From NCBI RefSeq assembly GCF_900142985.1, contig NZ_LT670849.1, forward strand, positions 4,852,501 to 4,916,500: DNA of 64,000 bases, given 5' to 3'. Positions 32,559 to 41,814 of the stretch are shown piece after piece (positions within the stretch are counted from its first letter, which is position 1; each line of letters begins with the position of its first letter). A program made the translations under genes and the position numbers. Under the pieces are notes generated by a model that ran no database searches, was not told the DNA's origin, and saw nothing but the letters and a program-made list of their open reading frames with translations. The stretch is from Bradyrhizobium erythrophlei. GTDB lineage: Bacteria; Pseudomonadota; Alphaproteobacteria; Rhizobiales; Xanthobacteraceae.

Positions 32559-33896
32559 ATGCTCACGCAGGCGGAAAACGAGTTGCTGTGTCGCGTCGAG
32601 GGCGATGCGCCGATGGGGCAGTTGATGCGCCGCCACTGGGTGCCGGCGGTGCTGTCCGAACAGGTCACGTCCGACGGCGCGCCGGTCAGGGTTCAGCTCT
32701 TCGGTGAAAAGCTGGTCGCGTTTCGTGACTCGAACGGCAAGATCGGGCTGCTCGGCGAATCCTGTCCGCACCGCAAGGCCTCGCTCGCGTTCGGCCGCAA
32801 CGAGGAATGCGGCTTGCGCTGCCTCTATCACGGCTGGAAGTTCGACGCCGACGGCAACGTCGTCGACATGCCGTCAGAGCCGAAAGCGAGCGCGCTACCG
32901 GAGAAAGCAAAACATCTTTCCTACCCGACGCGCGAGGCCGGCGGCTTCGTCTGGGCCTATATGGGACCGCCGGACACGATGCCGGAATTCGAAGCCCCAC
33001 CCTGGGCGCCGCATGCGGACACCCGCGTTGCGATTGCCAAGATCGAACTGCCCTGCAACTGGGCGCAGATCATGGAGGGCCAGATCGACTCGGCGCATTC
33101 CTCCACGCTGCATTCCTCCGACATGCGCCCCGCCAAGGGCGATGCGCAGGCCAAGGGCGATCACTGGGTGCGGCCGTCCACCGACAAGAATCCGCGCATT
33201 CAGGTCCAGCTCACCAATTACGGCATGCGCTATGCGGCGATCCGCCGCCCGATCGCGAACGCCAACACGCACGATTATGTGCGCATCACGACCTATGTCG
33301 CGCCGTTCACCGCGCTGATCCCGCCGAACAGCACCTATAACGTCACGAGCGTGATCGTGCCGCGCAGCGACACGTCGAGCAGCTTTCACTTCATCGCCTG
33401 GGCGGAAGGCGAGCAGGCCGGCATCGGCCTCGATGCCTGGCGGAAGTTCTGCGTGCTCGAGGTCGGCGTTGATGTCGATGCGCAATTCAAGCCCATCCGG
33501 CGCCACGCGCATAACGACTATTTGCAGGATCGCGCGGCGATGGCCGGCGGCGACAGCTTTACCGGCATTCCCGGCATTCCCAACCAGGACATCGCGATGT
33601 GGGAATCGATGGGCCCGATCGCCGACCGCACGCAGGAGCGCCTTGGCGCCAGCGACATCGCGATCGTGCAGTTCCGCCGGCTGATGATCGATGCGGCGAA
33701 GGCCTTCACCGAGGAGGCGCGGGTGATCGGTCACATCGCGCCAAAGCTGCCCCAAGCAAAACTTCGCTCCTATCAGGGCGTGGTGGAGAAGACTGTTCCC
33801 TGGCGCACGCTCGGCGCCTCCGACGACGAGGTGAAGGTTCTCTCGGGCCTCGAGGAGGACGAAACAGACAAGGAAATGGCGGGCGCGGCGGCGTAG
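32559..33896 (+). CDS. Rieske non-haem iron oxygenase, phthalate/aromatic oxygenase alpha subunit
   Basis: Oxygenase component that hydroxylates or O-demethylates an aromatic acid, fed by an FMN/2Fe-2S reductase. The 445-residue protein has a Rieske cluster site C69-x-H71-x16-C88-x2-H91 (SCPHRKAS, CLYHGWKFD) and a mononuclear iron site DxxHxxxxH in QIDSAHSSTLHSS, both complete. It resembles phthalate 4,5-dioxygenase and vanillate demethylase-like oxygenases. GGGAGAG lies before ATG 32559. It heads an operon continuing with an ABC importer and shares an operator with the reductase/MarR pair nine kilobases downstream. The substrate is unknown. Confidence 0.93.
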   Translation: MLTQAENELLCRVEGDAPMGQLMRRHWVPAVLSEQVTSDGAPVRVQLFGEKLVAFRDSNGKIGLLGESCPHRKASLAFGRNEECGLRCLYHGWKFDADGNVVDMPSEPKASALPEKAKHLSYPTREAGGFVWAYMGPPDTMPEFEAPPWAPHADTRVAIAKIELPCNWAQIMEGQIDSAHSSTLHSSDMRPAKGDAQAKGDHWVRPSTDKNPRIQVQLTNYGMRYAAIRRPIANANTHDYVRITTYVAPFTALIPPNSTYNVTSVIVPRSDTSSSFHFIAWAEGEQAGIGLDAWRKFCVLEVGVDVDAQFKPIRRHAHNDYLQDRAAMAGGDSFTGIPGIPNQDIAMWESMGPIADRTQERLGASDIAIVQFRRLMIDAAKAFTEEARVIGHIAPKLPQAKLRSYQGVVEKTVPWRTLGASDDEVKVLSGLEEDETDKEMAGAAA

Positions 33897-33954
33897 CGCG
33901 GATATCGAGAAGCCGCTACAACGGACAAAACGCCAAAAGTCTTGGGAGGATCGA

Positions 33955-35115
33955 TTGCGCGTCCGTGTTACTATTGTTGCCGCCACCTTGCTCTGCGGCC
34001 TCTCTTTTGCGCATGCGGCTGACCGTGAGATCAACGTCATCCTGCCGCTCACCGGCGGCGGCGCGTTCCTCGGCAAGGCGGAACAGCAGGCGCTCCAGCA
34101 ATTCGAGAAGGCGGCCAATGCCGATGGCGGCATTCATAGCCAGCCGTTGAAGTTCGTGTTCCATGACGATCAGTCGAGCCCGCAGGTTGCAGTCCAGCTC
34201 GCCAACCAGGTGAAGGCTTCCAATCCGCCGGTCATCCTCGGCTCGGGGCTAGTCGCGCTCTGCAACGCGATGGCGCCGCTGATGAAGGATGGCCCGCTGC
34301 TTTATTGCTTCTCGCCCGGCATCCATCCGGTGAGCGGCGGCTTCGTCTACAGTTCGAGCATCTCGACCAAGGAGCTCGCCGCGGCGCTGCTTCGCTACTT
34401 CGGCGCCAAGGGCTGGAAAAAGGTCGCACTGATCACCTCCACCGACGCCAGCGGACAGGACGCCTACAAGAACCTGAAGTCGCTGTTCGGCAGCGACGGC
34501 CATAAGGATGTCGAACTTGTCGCCGAGGCGCAGCTCAATCCGACCGATGTCAGCGCCGCGGCGCAGATCCAGCGGCTGAAGGGCGCCAACCCCGATGTGC
34601 TGATCGCGTGGTCGACGGGCGGGCCGATCGGCACCGTGTTCAAGGCGATTCACGATGCCGGAATCGAACTGCCGGTCGCCACCACCAACGGCAACCAGAC
34701 CTACGCGCAGATGGCGCAATATGCCGCCTTCCTGCCGAAAGAGCTTTACATTCCGGCCGCGGATTTTCTGAAATCCTCGCAACCGCCGAAGGCGGACGAA
34801 GCGGGCGCGGCGAAGCAGGCCTTCTACAAGGCGTTCGAGGGCACAGACATCAAGCCCGACGGTTCCTCGACCTATGCCTGGGACCCGGCGCTCTTGGTCG
34901 TCAATGCCTTGCGCAAATTGAAGCCGGACGCGACCGCGGCGGACCTGCGCGGCTATTTCAACGACCTCAAGGGCGTTGCCGGCATCAACGGCTTCTACGA
35001 TTTCAAGGCCGTGCCCAACCGCGGGCTGGATGAATCGAATGTGGTCGTGACGCGCTGGGACCCTGCCGCGCAAACCTGGGCGGTGGTCTCAGATCCCCTC
35101 GGCATTCCGAAGTAA
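33955..35115 (+). CDS. Branched-chain-type ABC transporter binding protein (LivK-like)
   Basis: A periplasmic type I binding protein of 386 residues: signal peptide (RVRVTIVAATLLCGLSFAHA), then DREINVILPLTGGGAFLGKA, NADGGIHSQPLKFVFHDDQS and a second lobe with KKVALITSTDASGQDAYKNL. The start is TTG 33955 with GGGAGG six bases before it. It follows the Rieske oxygenase gene by 58 bases and precedes fused permease and ATPase genes. Members of this family in aromatic catabolic loci bind aromatic acids rather than Leu/Ile/Val; given the oxygenase, an aromatic acid is the probable ligand. That is inference. Confidence 0.93.
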   Translation: MRVRVTIVAATLLCGLSFAHAADREINVILPLTGGGAFLGKAEQQALQQFEKAANADGGIHSQPLKFVFHDDQSSPQVAVQLANQVKASNPPVILGSGLVALCNAMAPLMKDGPLLYCFSPGIHPVSGGFVYSSSISTKELAAALLRYFGAKGWKKVALITSTDASGQDAYKNLKSLFGSDGHKDVELVAEAQLNPTDVSAAAQIQRLKGANPDVLIAWSTGGPIGTVFKAIHDAGIELPVATTNGNQTYAQMAQYAAFLPKELYIPAADFLKSSQPPKADEAGAAKQAFYKAFEGTDIKPDGSSTYAWDPALLVVNALRKLKPDATAADLRGYFNDLKGVAGINGFYDFKAVPNRGLDESNVVVTRWDPAAQTWAVVSDPLGIPK

Positions 35116-35136
35116 CGCGCATGATTCTTCGATCAA

Positions 35137-35380
35137 GGCCCCATGGTTCTCCTGGCGATGCGAAGCATCGTCCAGAACGCCACGTTCTCTTGGCGCCGTT
35201 CGCTAACGGCCCTGCAAGGGCAGGGCCTGCTCGGGCGCGCGTGGCTCCTCACCATGAGGGTCTTAATTTTCTCAGCGCATTCGGACCTCATCCTGAGGAG
35301 GCGCGAGCACCCGAGCAGGCCGAGCTACGGCGAGGCCGTCGCGAATGGTGCAAGATCGATAAGCGCCGTCTCGAAGGATG
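35137..35380. repeat. R1 palindromic repeat, long form, inside the importer operon
   Basis: Has CCATGGTTCTCCTGGCGATG, the inner module CCGTTCGCTAACGGCC..GGCCTGCTCGGGC and CTCCTCACCATGAGG, then a second half CCTCATCCTGAGGAGGCGCG..CGTCTCGAAGGATGG. It separates the binding protein gene from the permease gene. Confidence 0.88.
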
Positions 35381-35397
35381 GCAAGTGAGCTTGCCAC

Positions 35398-37350
35398 GTG
35401 CTTGAGTTCATCCAGATCGCGATCGGAGGGCTCGTCGTCGGCAGCATCTATGCTGCGATCGCGCTCGGCTTCTCGCTGGTCTACCGCGTCACCGGCGCGA
35501 TCAATCTCTCGCAAGGCGGCTTCGCGCTCGTCTCCGCGATGATCGGCTACACCTTTGCGGTCGCCTGGGGCTGGCCGCTGGTGTTCGCGATCCCCGCCGC
35601 GGTAGCGACGACCGTGATCGCGGGCGTGGCGCTGGCGCGCTTTACCTTCGTGCCGGCCTTGAGCCGGCTTTCCAACGCCAATGTGCTGATGCTGACCGCC
35701 GGCATCCTCACCATGATCGAGGGATTTTCGCTCGTAGTCTGGGGCAGCCAGCCCTATGCGACGCCGCCGTTCTCCGGCGAAAAGCCGCTTGTCTTCGGCG
35801 CGATCCTGATTCCGACGCAGGCGTTCTGGGTATTTGGCGCCACCGCGCTTTCGATTTTCGCGCTGTGGTTTCTGATCGCCAGAACGAAACTCGGTAAAGG
35901 CTTAAGGGCCTGTGCGGAGAATCCCGCCGCCGCGAGCCTGATGGGCATCGACGTGCCGAGAATGACGCTGTTGAGTTTTGGCCTTGCAACGCTGATCGCG
36001 GCGATTTCGGGCGTGATCGTCGCACCAACCACCTCGCTGCAATTCGACACCGGGCGTCTCTTCACGATTTCCGGATTCGTGGCGGCCGCCATCGGCGGCA
36101 TCGCCTCGTTTCCCGGTGCGGTCATCGGCGGGCTTTTTCTCGGTCTCGTCACGCAGCTCTCGACTGCCTATATCTCCTCGCTGTTTTCGAGCGCGATCTC
36201 GCTGCTCATTCTGCTGGTGGTGCTGATCTGGCGGCCGCAAGGCCTGATCCAGGCCGGCGTCCCGCGCCGGCAGGATACGCGCGATGAAGTGAAGGCCGCA
36301 GGCCACGCCGCGAAACTCCCCGCCCATCTCGGCTGGCCGCTCGCGGCGCTCGCCGTCATCGTGGCCGCGCTCATTCCCTTCGTCGTCACCGACAACGGCA
36401 TCCTCAGCGGGCTCGTGATTGCCGCGATCCTGTTCATGGCGCTGATGGGGCTCGATGTGCTGATGGGCTATGCCGGGCAGGTCAGCCTCGGACAGGCCGG
36501 CTTCATGGCGATCGGCGGTTATACCTCCGGCTATCTCGCGATCAACTATGACACCGCGCCGGTGCTTTCGATCCTGGCCGGCATCGGCGTGTCGCTGGCT
36601 TGTGCATTGGTGCTTTCGGTGGTGACGCTGCGGCTACGCGGGCTTTATCTGGCGCTGGCCACGCTCGCCTTCGGGCTTCTGGTCGATTCCTGCGCCGTCG
36701 GCTTCCTCGACATCACTGGCGGGCCGTCGGGCCTCGTCGGTATTCCCTCGTTTTCGGTGGCGGGCTTCACCTTCGCCTCGCCACGGGCGATGTATTATCT
36801 CGTGCTCGCGCTGGACGTGATTATCCTGGTCGGGCTGGTTGGCGCGATGCGCTCGGGCTTTGGCCGCGCGCTGAAGGCGATCCGCTCCGACCAGATGGCC
36901 GCCGCCGCGCTCGGCGTCAACGTCGTGCGCTATAAGCTCGCGGCGTTCCTGATCAGCGTGGCCTTGGCCTCGCTCGCCGGCAGTCTTTACGCGTTCTTCT
37001 TCAACTTTCTCAGCCCCGAGATGGTCGGCACTTCGCGCTCGCTTGAACTGGTGGCGATGCTGATCATCGGCGGCGAAAGCACGCTGGTCGGCGGTCTGTT
37101 CGGCGCGCTGCTCCTGACGCTGCTGCCGGTGATTTTCGCGCCGCTCGCGATCTACAAGACCTTTGCTTCGGGCGCGCTACTCGTCATCAGCTTCCTGCAT
37201 CTGCCGCAAGGGATTTACGGCGCGCTGATCGAGATCATCACGCGGCTTGGCCGTTCGCGCGACGTTTCCGCGGCGAAGGCCAGCGCAGCGGATAACAAGG
37301 CCAGCGCCTCCGATAACAAGGTCAGTGCCAATCAGGTGCAGGCGTCATGA
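35398..37350 (+). CDS. Fused branched-chain ABC permease (LivH-LivM in one chain)
   Basis: A 650-residue inner-membrane protein. The N-terminal half (1-290) is LivH-like: FIQIAIGGLVVGSIYAAIAL, then RVTGAINLSQGGFALVSAMI, AENPAAASLMGIDVPR. The C-terminal half (about 310-620) is LivM-like: LMGYAGQVSLGQAGFMAIGG, LALATLAFGLLVDS and IRSDQMAAAALGVNVVRYK. Normally these are two proteins; here they are one chain, joined by a charged linker near 285-305. The tail has repeats of Ala-Ser-Asp-Asn-Lys units. The start is GTG 35398, 18 bases after the repeat; no good ribosome site is seen, so the exact start is uncertain. Confidence 0.92.
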   Translation: MLEFIQIAIGGLVVGSIYAAIALGFSLVYRVTGAINLSQGGFALVSAMIGYTFAVAWGWPLVFAIPAAVATTVIAGVALARFTFVPALSRLSNANVLMLTAGILTMIEGFSLVVWGSQPYATPPFSGEKPLVFGAILIPTQAFWVFGATALSIFALWFLIARTKLGKGLRACAENPAAASLMGIDVPRMTLLSFGLATLIAAISGVIVAPTTSLQFDTGRLFTISGFVAAAIGGIASFPGAVIGGLFLGLVTQLSTAYISSLFSSAISLLILLVVLIWRPQGLIQAGVPRRQDTRDEVKAAGHAAKLPAHLGWPLAALAVIVAALIPFVVTDNGILSGLVIAAILFMALMGLDVLMGYAGQVSLGQAGFMAIGGYTSGYLAINYDTAPVLSILAGIGVSLACALVLSVVTLRLRGLYLALATLAFGLLVDSCAVGFLDITGGPSGLVGIPSFSVAGFTFASPRAMYYLVLALDVIILVGLVGAMRSGFGRALKAIRSDQMAAAALGVNVVRYKLAAFLISVALASLAGSLYAFFFNFLSPEMVGTSRSLELVAMLIIGGESTLVGGLFGALLLTLLPVIFAPLAIYKTFASGALLVISFLHLPQGIYGALIEIITRLGRSRDVSAAKASAADNKASASDNKVSANQVQAS

Positions 37351-38162
37351 GCGCGACCGACACACAAGCGCAAGCAAGTGAAAGCGCGATCCTGAGTGTA
37401 CGCAACCTCGCCAAGAGCTTTGGCGGGTTGAAAGCCATCAACGACGTGTCGTTCGACGCGCAAGCGGGCGAAGTGACCGCGCTGATCGGGCCTAATGGAG
37501 CGGGCAAGACCACCGTCTTCAATCTCGTCACCAACATCATGTCGCGCGATGCGGGGAGGGTGATGTTTGCGGGCCGCGATCTGGCTAATCTGTCGCCGGT
37601 GAAGATCGCTAGTCTGGGCCTGATCCGCACTTTCCAGTCGGCGCGGGTGTTTCCCGGCATGACGGCGATCGAGAACGTGATGGTCGGCGGCCATCGCCTT
37701 GGCCGTCATTCGTTGCCGAGCCAGTCGCTGTGGCTCCCCGGTGCGCGCGATGAGGAACGGACGTTGCGCCTGCGCGCCGAGGAGATGCTCGAGCTCGTCG
37801 GTCTCGCGCCCTTTGCCGACATGCATGCGACCGAATTGCCGATGGGCGCGCAGAAGCTGCTGGAGGTGGTGCGCGCGCTGATGGCGCAGCCGAAACTGCT
37901 TTGTCTCGATGAGCCGGCAGCGGGCCTCAACGACACCGAAACCCAGGAGCTCGCCAATCTGTTGCGTGCGATCCGAAAGCTCGGCATTCCCGTACTTGTC
38001 GTCGAGCACAACATGTCGCTGGTGATGAATGTCGCCGGCCGTATCGTGGTGCTCGATTCCGGCGCGATCATCGCGACCGGCACGCCGGCGGAAGTGCAGA
38101 GCAACAGCCGCGTGATCGAGGCGTATCTGGGGCGAGAGGGGCAGGGCCATGCCGCTACTTGA
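37347..38162 (+). CDS. ABC transporter ATP-binding protein, LivG-like
   Basis: A 271-residue ATPase subunit: Walker A GPNGAGKTT, the LivG-specific insert SVYG-like region LRAEEMLELVGLAPFADMHA, a divergent signature ELPMGAQKLLEVVRALM in the place of LSGGQ, and Walker B LLCLDEPAAGL. ATGA overlap with the permease gene shows translational coupling. With LivF (next gene) it forms the ATPase heterodimer of the importer. Confidence 0.94.
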   Translation: MSATDTQAQASESAILSVRNLAKSFGGLKAINDVSFDAQAGEVTALIGPNGAGKTTVFNLVTNIMSRDAGRVMFAGRDLANLSPVKIASLGLIRTFQSARVFPGMTAIENVMVGGHRLGRHSLPSQSLWLPGARDEERTLRLRAEEMLELVGLAPFADMHATELPMGAQKLLEVVRALMAQPKLLCLDEPAAGLNDTETQELANLLRAIRKLGIPVLVVEHNMSLVMNVAGRIVVLDSGAIIATGTPAEVQSNSRVIEAYLGREGQGHAAT

Positions 38163-38934
38163 GCTCAAGTCACTGGCGATCGGCTATGGCCATCATCGCG
38201 TGCTGGAAGATATCAACCTCACGCTGCAACGCGGCGAGATCGTCACGCTATTGGGCGCGAACGGCGCCGGCAAGTCGACGCTCGCCAAAGCCGTCTCCGG
38301 CCTGTTGCGCCCGCAGGCGGGGTCCATCCTGCTCGAAGGCGAAGCGATCGAGACGCTGTCGCCTGCGATGCGGCTACAACGCGGCATCGCGCACGTGCCG
38401 GAGGGCCGGCAGATCTTTGCCGGCATGACGGTTGCGGAAAACCTTGCGCTCGGTGGCTATGCGGTCTCCAAGGCGGACGCCGCCGCGCAACTGGAAACCG
38501 TGGGCTCGCTATTCCCGGTGCTGCGTGAGCGCATGAACGATATCGCCGGCAATTTCTCCGGCGGGCAGCAGCAGATGCTGGCCATCGCACGTGGCCTGAT
38601 GGCGAAGCCGAAAATCCTCCTGCTCGATGAGCCCTCGCTCGGTGTCGCGCCGCTATTGGTCGCTGAAATCTTCCGCCTGATCGTGGCGTTGCGCCAACAA
38701 GGCATCACCATCCTGCTGGCCGAGCAGAATGCGAAGGCTGCGCTGTCGATCGCCGATCGCGGCTATGTGTTCGAGAACGGCCGCATCACGCTGTCCGGCG
38801 TGGCGAAGGACTTGTTGGAGTCGAAGGAAATCGCCGAACGCTATCTCGGCATGAGCGGCACGACGGAAGCCTCCGACGCGGCGGGCGCGGCGCTGGCGGC
38901 GAAATTGCGCGGTGTGATGTTTGGGGCAGAATGA
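38149..38934 (+). CDS. ABC transporter ATP-binding protein, LivF-like
   Basis: A 261-residue ATPase subunit: Walker A GANGAGKST, the LivF motif IAHVPEGRQIFAGMTVAENL, signature NFSGGQQQMLAIARGLM and Walker B ILLLDEPSLGVAPLL. It starts 14 bases inside the end of the LivG gene, a coupled arrangement. Last gene of the importer operon before an R1 repeat. Confidence 0.94.
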   Translation: MPLLELKSLAIGYGHHRVLEDINLTLQRGEIVTLLGANGAGKSTLAKAVSGLLRPQAGSILLEGEAIETLSPAMRLQRGIAHVPEGRQIFAGMTVAENLALGGYAVSKADAAAQLETVGSLFPVLRERMNDIAGNFSGGQQQMLAIARGLMAKPKILLLDEPSLGVAPLLVAEIFRLIVALRQQGITILLAEQNAKAALSIADRGYVFENGRITLSGVAKDLLESKEIAERYLGMSGTTEASDAAGAALAAKLRGVMFGAE

Positions 38935-38943
38935 GCGGCTAAC

Positions 38944-39116
38944 CCTCATGGTGAGGAGGCGCGGCACCCGAGCAGGCCGAGCTATAGCGAGGCCGTCGCG
39001 AATGGTGCAAAATGAAACGAGCCGTCTCCGGACGATGCTTTGCATCGCCGGGAGAACCATGAGGCCGATACCCCTCCTTCGAGACGCGGCCGTTCGGCCG
39101 CTCCTCAGGATGAGGC
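38944..39116. repeat. R1 palindromic repeat, long form
   Basis: Begins CCTCATGGTGAGGAGGCGCG, continues with CCGAGCAGGCCGAGCTATAG and CGAGGCCGTCGCGAATGGTG, and ends CTCCTCAGGATGAGG. Sits between livF and a small gene. Confidence 0.88.
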
Positions 39117-39139
39117 CTGAGCAAGCGGGTAAAACAACC

Positions 39140-39325
39140 ATGGCACTGATCCGCATCGAGCCGAAACTGGACGCCTCATCCGGTCTTTATTGCGTCGAGA
39201 TCTTCCATCCGGCCGAGGCCGAGCAGCCGTTCGTCACCACCGAGCCGCGCTACAAGACCGCCGCCGCCGCCGAGAACGACGTGATCGCAATCATTGCGTC
39301 GCGGGCGAATAGTGCGAAGGCGTGA
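39140..39325 (+). CDS. Small soluble hypothetical protein, 61 residues
   Basis: ATG 39140 follows directly after the R1 repeat. The product MALIRIEPKLDASSGLYCVE, then IFHPAEAEQPFVTTEPRYKT and a helical end with NDVIAIIASRANS, looks like a compact alpha/beta fold with no signal or membrane segment. Codon use is normal. The ribosome site is weak (CGGGTA). Similar short proteins exist in Bradyrhizobium to my recollection, without known function. The longer frame upstream (to 38921) lies in the repeat and is not used. Confidence 0.6.
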   Translation: MALIRIEPKLDASSGLYCVEIFHPAEAEQPFVTTEPRYKTAAAAENDVIAIIASRANSAKA

Positions 39326-39341
39326 CGCAGATGCCTCCTTA

Positions 39342-39448
39342 ACCTCTCCCCTTGTGGGAGAGGTCGGCTGCGAAGCACCCGGGAGAGGGGTAATCTTATT
39401 CAGACTGCAACCCCTCTCCCCAACCCTCTCCCACAAGGGGAGAGGGAG
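39342..39448. repeat. R2-type palindromic repeat (CTCTCCCCTTGTGGGAGAGG)
   Basis: Arms CCTCTCCCCTTGTGGGAGAG and CCCTCTCCCACAAGGGGAGA form a long hairpin with an inner CCCGGGAGAGGGGT/ACCCCTCTCC pair. It lies between the 61-residue gene and the convergent Gfo/Idh gene. Confidence 0.88.
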
Positions 39449-39477
39449 CTCACTGCCGTTACGGCGACGAGCAGCGA

Positions 39478-40656
39478 TCAAACTTGATTGTTTAACTCCA
39501 CCTCTTGCCCCGTCTTCGCCGCCTCCAGGATCGCGAGACAAATCTCCAGTGTCGCCAGTCCCCATTCGCCGGAATGCAGCGGCGGCGTGCCTGATATGGC
39601 AGCGGCATAGAGTTCGTCGACGACCTCGGCGCGCGGAATCTTCGGCGCGGGGAGCTCGTCGAGATGGCGCGCCTTGTCGCCATAGACCATGACGCCGTGC
39701 GGCAACGGGCGGAGGTCGGCGTGCTCGCAGCTTGCGACAACGAGCCCGAAATGGTTGTGCGCGATCTCGCCATCGATGCGAAACGCGTCGCTCCCCGAGG
39801 TGCCATAGGCGCGGGCGTTCTTCAGCGCGATCTCCTCCGTCACGCTGGAGGCTTTGAGCAGGTTTTGCCGGGCGCGGCCGTAGGACGCCTCGCCGTCGCG
39901 GCCTTGCCCGAGTTCGCCCCACCAGCCCATGAACTCGTCAGTGTCGAAATGCGCGTAGCCGCTATAGGTCAGCGACGCAAAGCTGCCGTCGGCGAACTTG
40001 ATCTGCGCGGAATATGCCCCTTCGGTGCTGCGCGCGGCGTCCCAGTTGCCGGTGAAGGCGCGAATCGACGTCGCCTTGGCCTGCGCCAGCAGGCGGACGA
40101 TATCGACCTGGTGCGCGGCCTGGCTGAACACCACGCCCCCGCCCTGGCTGGTGTCGAGTTCTTCCGGCCGGCGCGGGCGATAGAGGAAGTCCGTGAAGTT
40201 CAACGCATTGATCATGCGGACATGGCCGTAGGCGCCGCTCCGGATCATCGCGCGCGCCCTTAAGTAAGGCAGGTCGAAGCTGTGGCTGTGGCCGACCAGA
40301 AGCGTGATGTTGGCTTCACGCGCCGCCGCGATCATTTCCTGACATTCCGCGACCGACAGCGCCATCGGTTTCTCGACCAGCGCGTGCTTGCCGTACTTGG
40401 CGGCAAGTTTCACATGCGCGACGTGAAACTGATGCGGCGAGGCGATGTAGACGGCGCTCAGGTCGGGATCGGCGCACAGCGCTTCGGCGTCTTCAAAGCT
40501 CTTGGCGTTGAATTCATGCGCAAAGCGCTCGCGGGCGTCTGCGCGGGGATCGCTGGCGGCGGTGAGTTGAATGCGCGGGTCGGCCGTAAAGGTCGGCAGC
40601 ATCAGGGTGAAGGCGCGGCCGAGACCGATGACGCCGAGTTTTAAGGGTTCGATCAT
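39478..40656 (-). CDS. Gfo/Idh/MocA family NAD(P)-dependent oxidoreductase
   Basis: A 392-residue two-domain dehydrogenase. The Rossmann start is LKLGVIGLGRAFTLMLPTFT; AVYIASPHQFHVAHVKLAAK and HALVEKPMALSVAECQEMIA follow, with the family Glu-Lys-Pro. The C-terminal beta domain would bind a sugar, inositol or a cyclohexadiene-diol-like compound. In phthalate and related pathways a Gfo/Idh member acts as cis-dihydrodiol dehydrogenase, which would fit the oxygenase here; that is inference. ATG 40656 is preferred to the frame start 40668. It lies downstream of the reductase gene on the same strand, separated by a repeat. Confidence 0.9.
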   Translation of the reverse strand: MIEPLKLGVIGLGRAFTLMLPTFTADPRIQLTAASDPRADARERFAHEFNAKSFEDAEALCADPDLSAVYIASPHQFHVAHVKLAAKYGKHALVEKPMALSVAECQEMIAAAREANITLLVGHSHSFDLPYLRARAMIRSGAYGHVRMINALNFTDFLYRPRRPEELDTSQGGGVVFSQAAHQVDIVRLLAQAKATSIRAFTGNWDAARSTEGAYSAQIKFADGSFASLTYSGYAHFDTDEFMGWWGELGQGRDGEASYGRARQNLLKASSVTEEIALKNARAYGTSGSDAFRIDGEIAHNHFGLVVASCEHADLRPLPHGVMVYGDKARHLDELPAPKIPRAEVVDELYAAAISGTPPLHSGEWGLATLEICLAILEAAKTGQEVELNNQV

Positions 40657-40670
40657 GATCACCCCCAACT

Positions 40671-40793
40671 CGTCATGCCCGGCCTTGTGCGGGCATCCAC
40701 GTCTTTTTCACCATCCGCAAGGAAGACGTGGATGGCCGGGCATAGGCGAGCGGAAGCGACGCCGTTCTTCGAACGGCTATGCCCGGCCATGAC
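40671..40793. repeat. Palindromic repeat family R3 (CATGCCCGGCC)
   Basis: Arms GTCATGCCCGGCC and GGCCGGGCATAG / CTATGCCCGGCCATGAC, with a CCACGTC..GACGTGG pair inside. It occupies the gap between the reductase and Gfo/Idh genes and could attenuate read-through. Confidence 0.85.
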
Positions 40794-40818
40794 TGAAAAT
40801 AGGTTTCCCCGCTCATCC

Positions 40819-41787
40819 CTAAATCTCCAGCGTCAGTGTCGATGATTTCGCGCGGCTGACGCAAATCATGATGTCGCGCTTCTTCTCATCGTCCGAGAGC
40901 ACGAGGTCGCGATGGTCCGGTTCGCCCTCGGTAAAGCGGCAGCGGCACGTGCCGCAGGTGCCGCTCTCGCAGGAACTCGGCAAAACATGGCCATGTTGCC
41001 GCAGCGTATCGAGGATCGAGATATGGGCTGCGACCTCGTAGGTCGCGCCGCTCTTCGAAAGCCTGACCTCGAACTTGACGTCATCGGCATGGGGCGCCGA
41101 GGCGCCGACAAAATCCTCGAAATGCACCGCCGAGTCCGGCCAGTGGCCGGTCATGTCGCGCACCGCGTCCATCAACCCGCGCGGGCCGCAGCAATAAAGA
41201 TGCGCGCCGTGCTGTTGTTCCAATACCGGCCACAGATCATAGGCCTGGCCGGGATCGCCGTCGTCGTGATGCAGCACGACCTTTCCTTCAAACGTGGGCT
41301 GCGCAAACTCCTCGCGAAACGCCATCATCGAGGGGGTTCGCGTGAAGTAATAGAGCATGAAATTCGATGTGCCGTGCCGCAGGCAGTGCAGGATCATGGC
41401 GCGGATCGGCGTGATGCCGATGCCGCCGGCAATGAAGATCAGCCGCTTCGGCTCGGCCGCCGCCATCTCGAATTCGTTTTCCGGCGGCTCGGCGGTAACC
41501 GTATCGCCTTCGTTGACGTCGCGGGTAAAACTCAGCGAACCGCCGCGGCCGGTGGTCTCCTGCTTCACCGCGATCAGGTAGCGGTCGCGCTCAGCAGGGT
41601 CGTTGCAGAGCGAGTAGCGCCGCTTCTGTCCGGAAGGGGCGGTCACGGTGATATGCGAGCCCGGCGCGAATGCGGGCAACTCGCCGCCGTCGCCTGCGCG
41701 CAGTTCGAACAGGAACACGCCGTCGGCGATTTCCGACTTGTGGCGGACTTTCAGGGTCAGTTCCCGCGTCTCGGGATCGGTCGTCAT
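40819..41787 (-). CDS. Oxygenase reductase: FMN/NADH domain plus plant-type 2Fe-2S ferredoxin
   Basis: Electron-transfer partner of a Rieske oxygenase. The 322-residue protein starts with a flavin-binding barrel (FAPGSHITVTAPSGQKRRYS, then LCND), an NAD domain (LIFIAGGIGITPIRAMILHC and HLYCCGPRGLMDAV), and a C-terminal ferredoxin with C-x4-C-x2-C and a distant Cys (SCESGTCGTCRC, MICVSRAKS), in the order typical of phthalate dioxygenase/vanillate demethylase reductases. GAGGA precedes ATG 41787; the longer frame to 41841 crosses the operator and is rejected. Its natural partner is the oxygenase at 32559-33896. Confidence 0.95.
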   Translation of the reverse strand: MTTDPETRELTLKVRHKSEIADGVFLFELRAGDGGELPAFAPGSHITVTAPSGQKRRYSLCNDPAERDRYLIAVKQETTGRGGSLSFTRDVNEGDTVTAEPPENEFEMAAAEPKRLIFIAGGIGITPIRAMILHCLRHGTSNFMLYYFTRTPSMMAFREEFAQPTFEGKVVLHHDDGDPGQAYDLWPVLEQQHGAHLYCCGPRGLMDAVRDMTGHWPDSAVHFEDFVGASAPHADDVKFEVRLSKSGATYEVAAHISILDTLRQHGHVLPSSCESGTCGTCRCRFTEGEPDHRDLVLSDDEKKRDIMICVSRAKSSTLTLEI

Positions 41788-41814
41788 GGCGTCCTCGGGG
41801 GCTCCTGACCGAAT

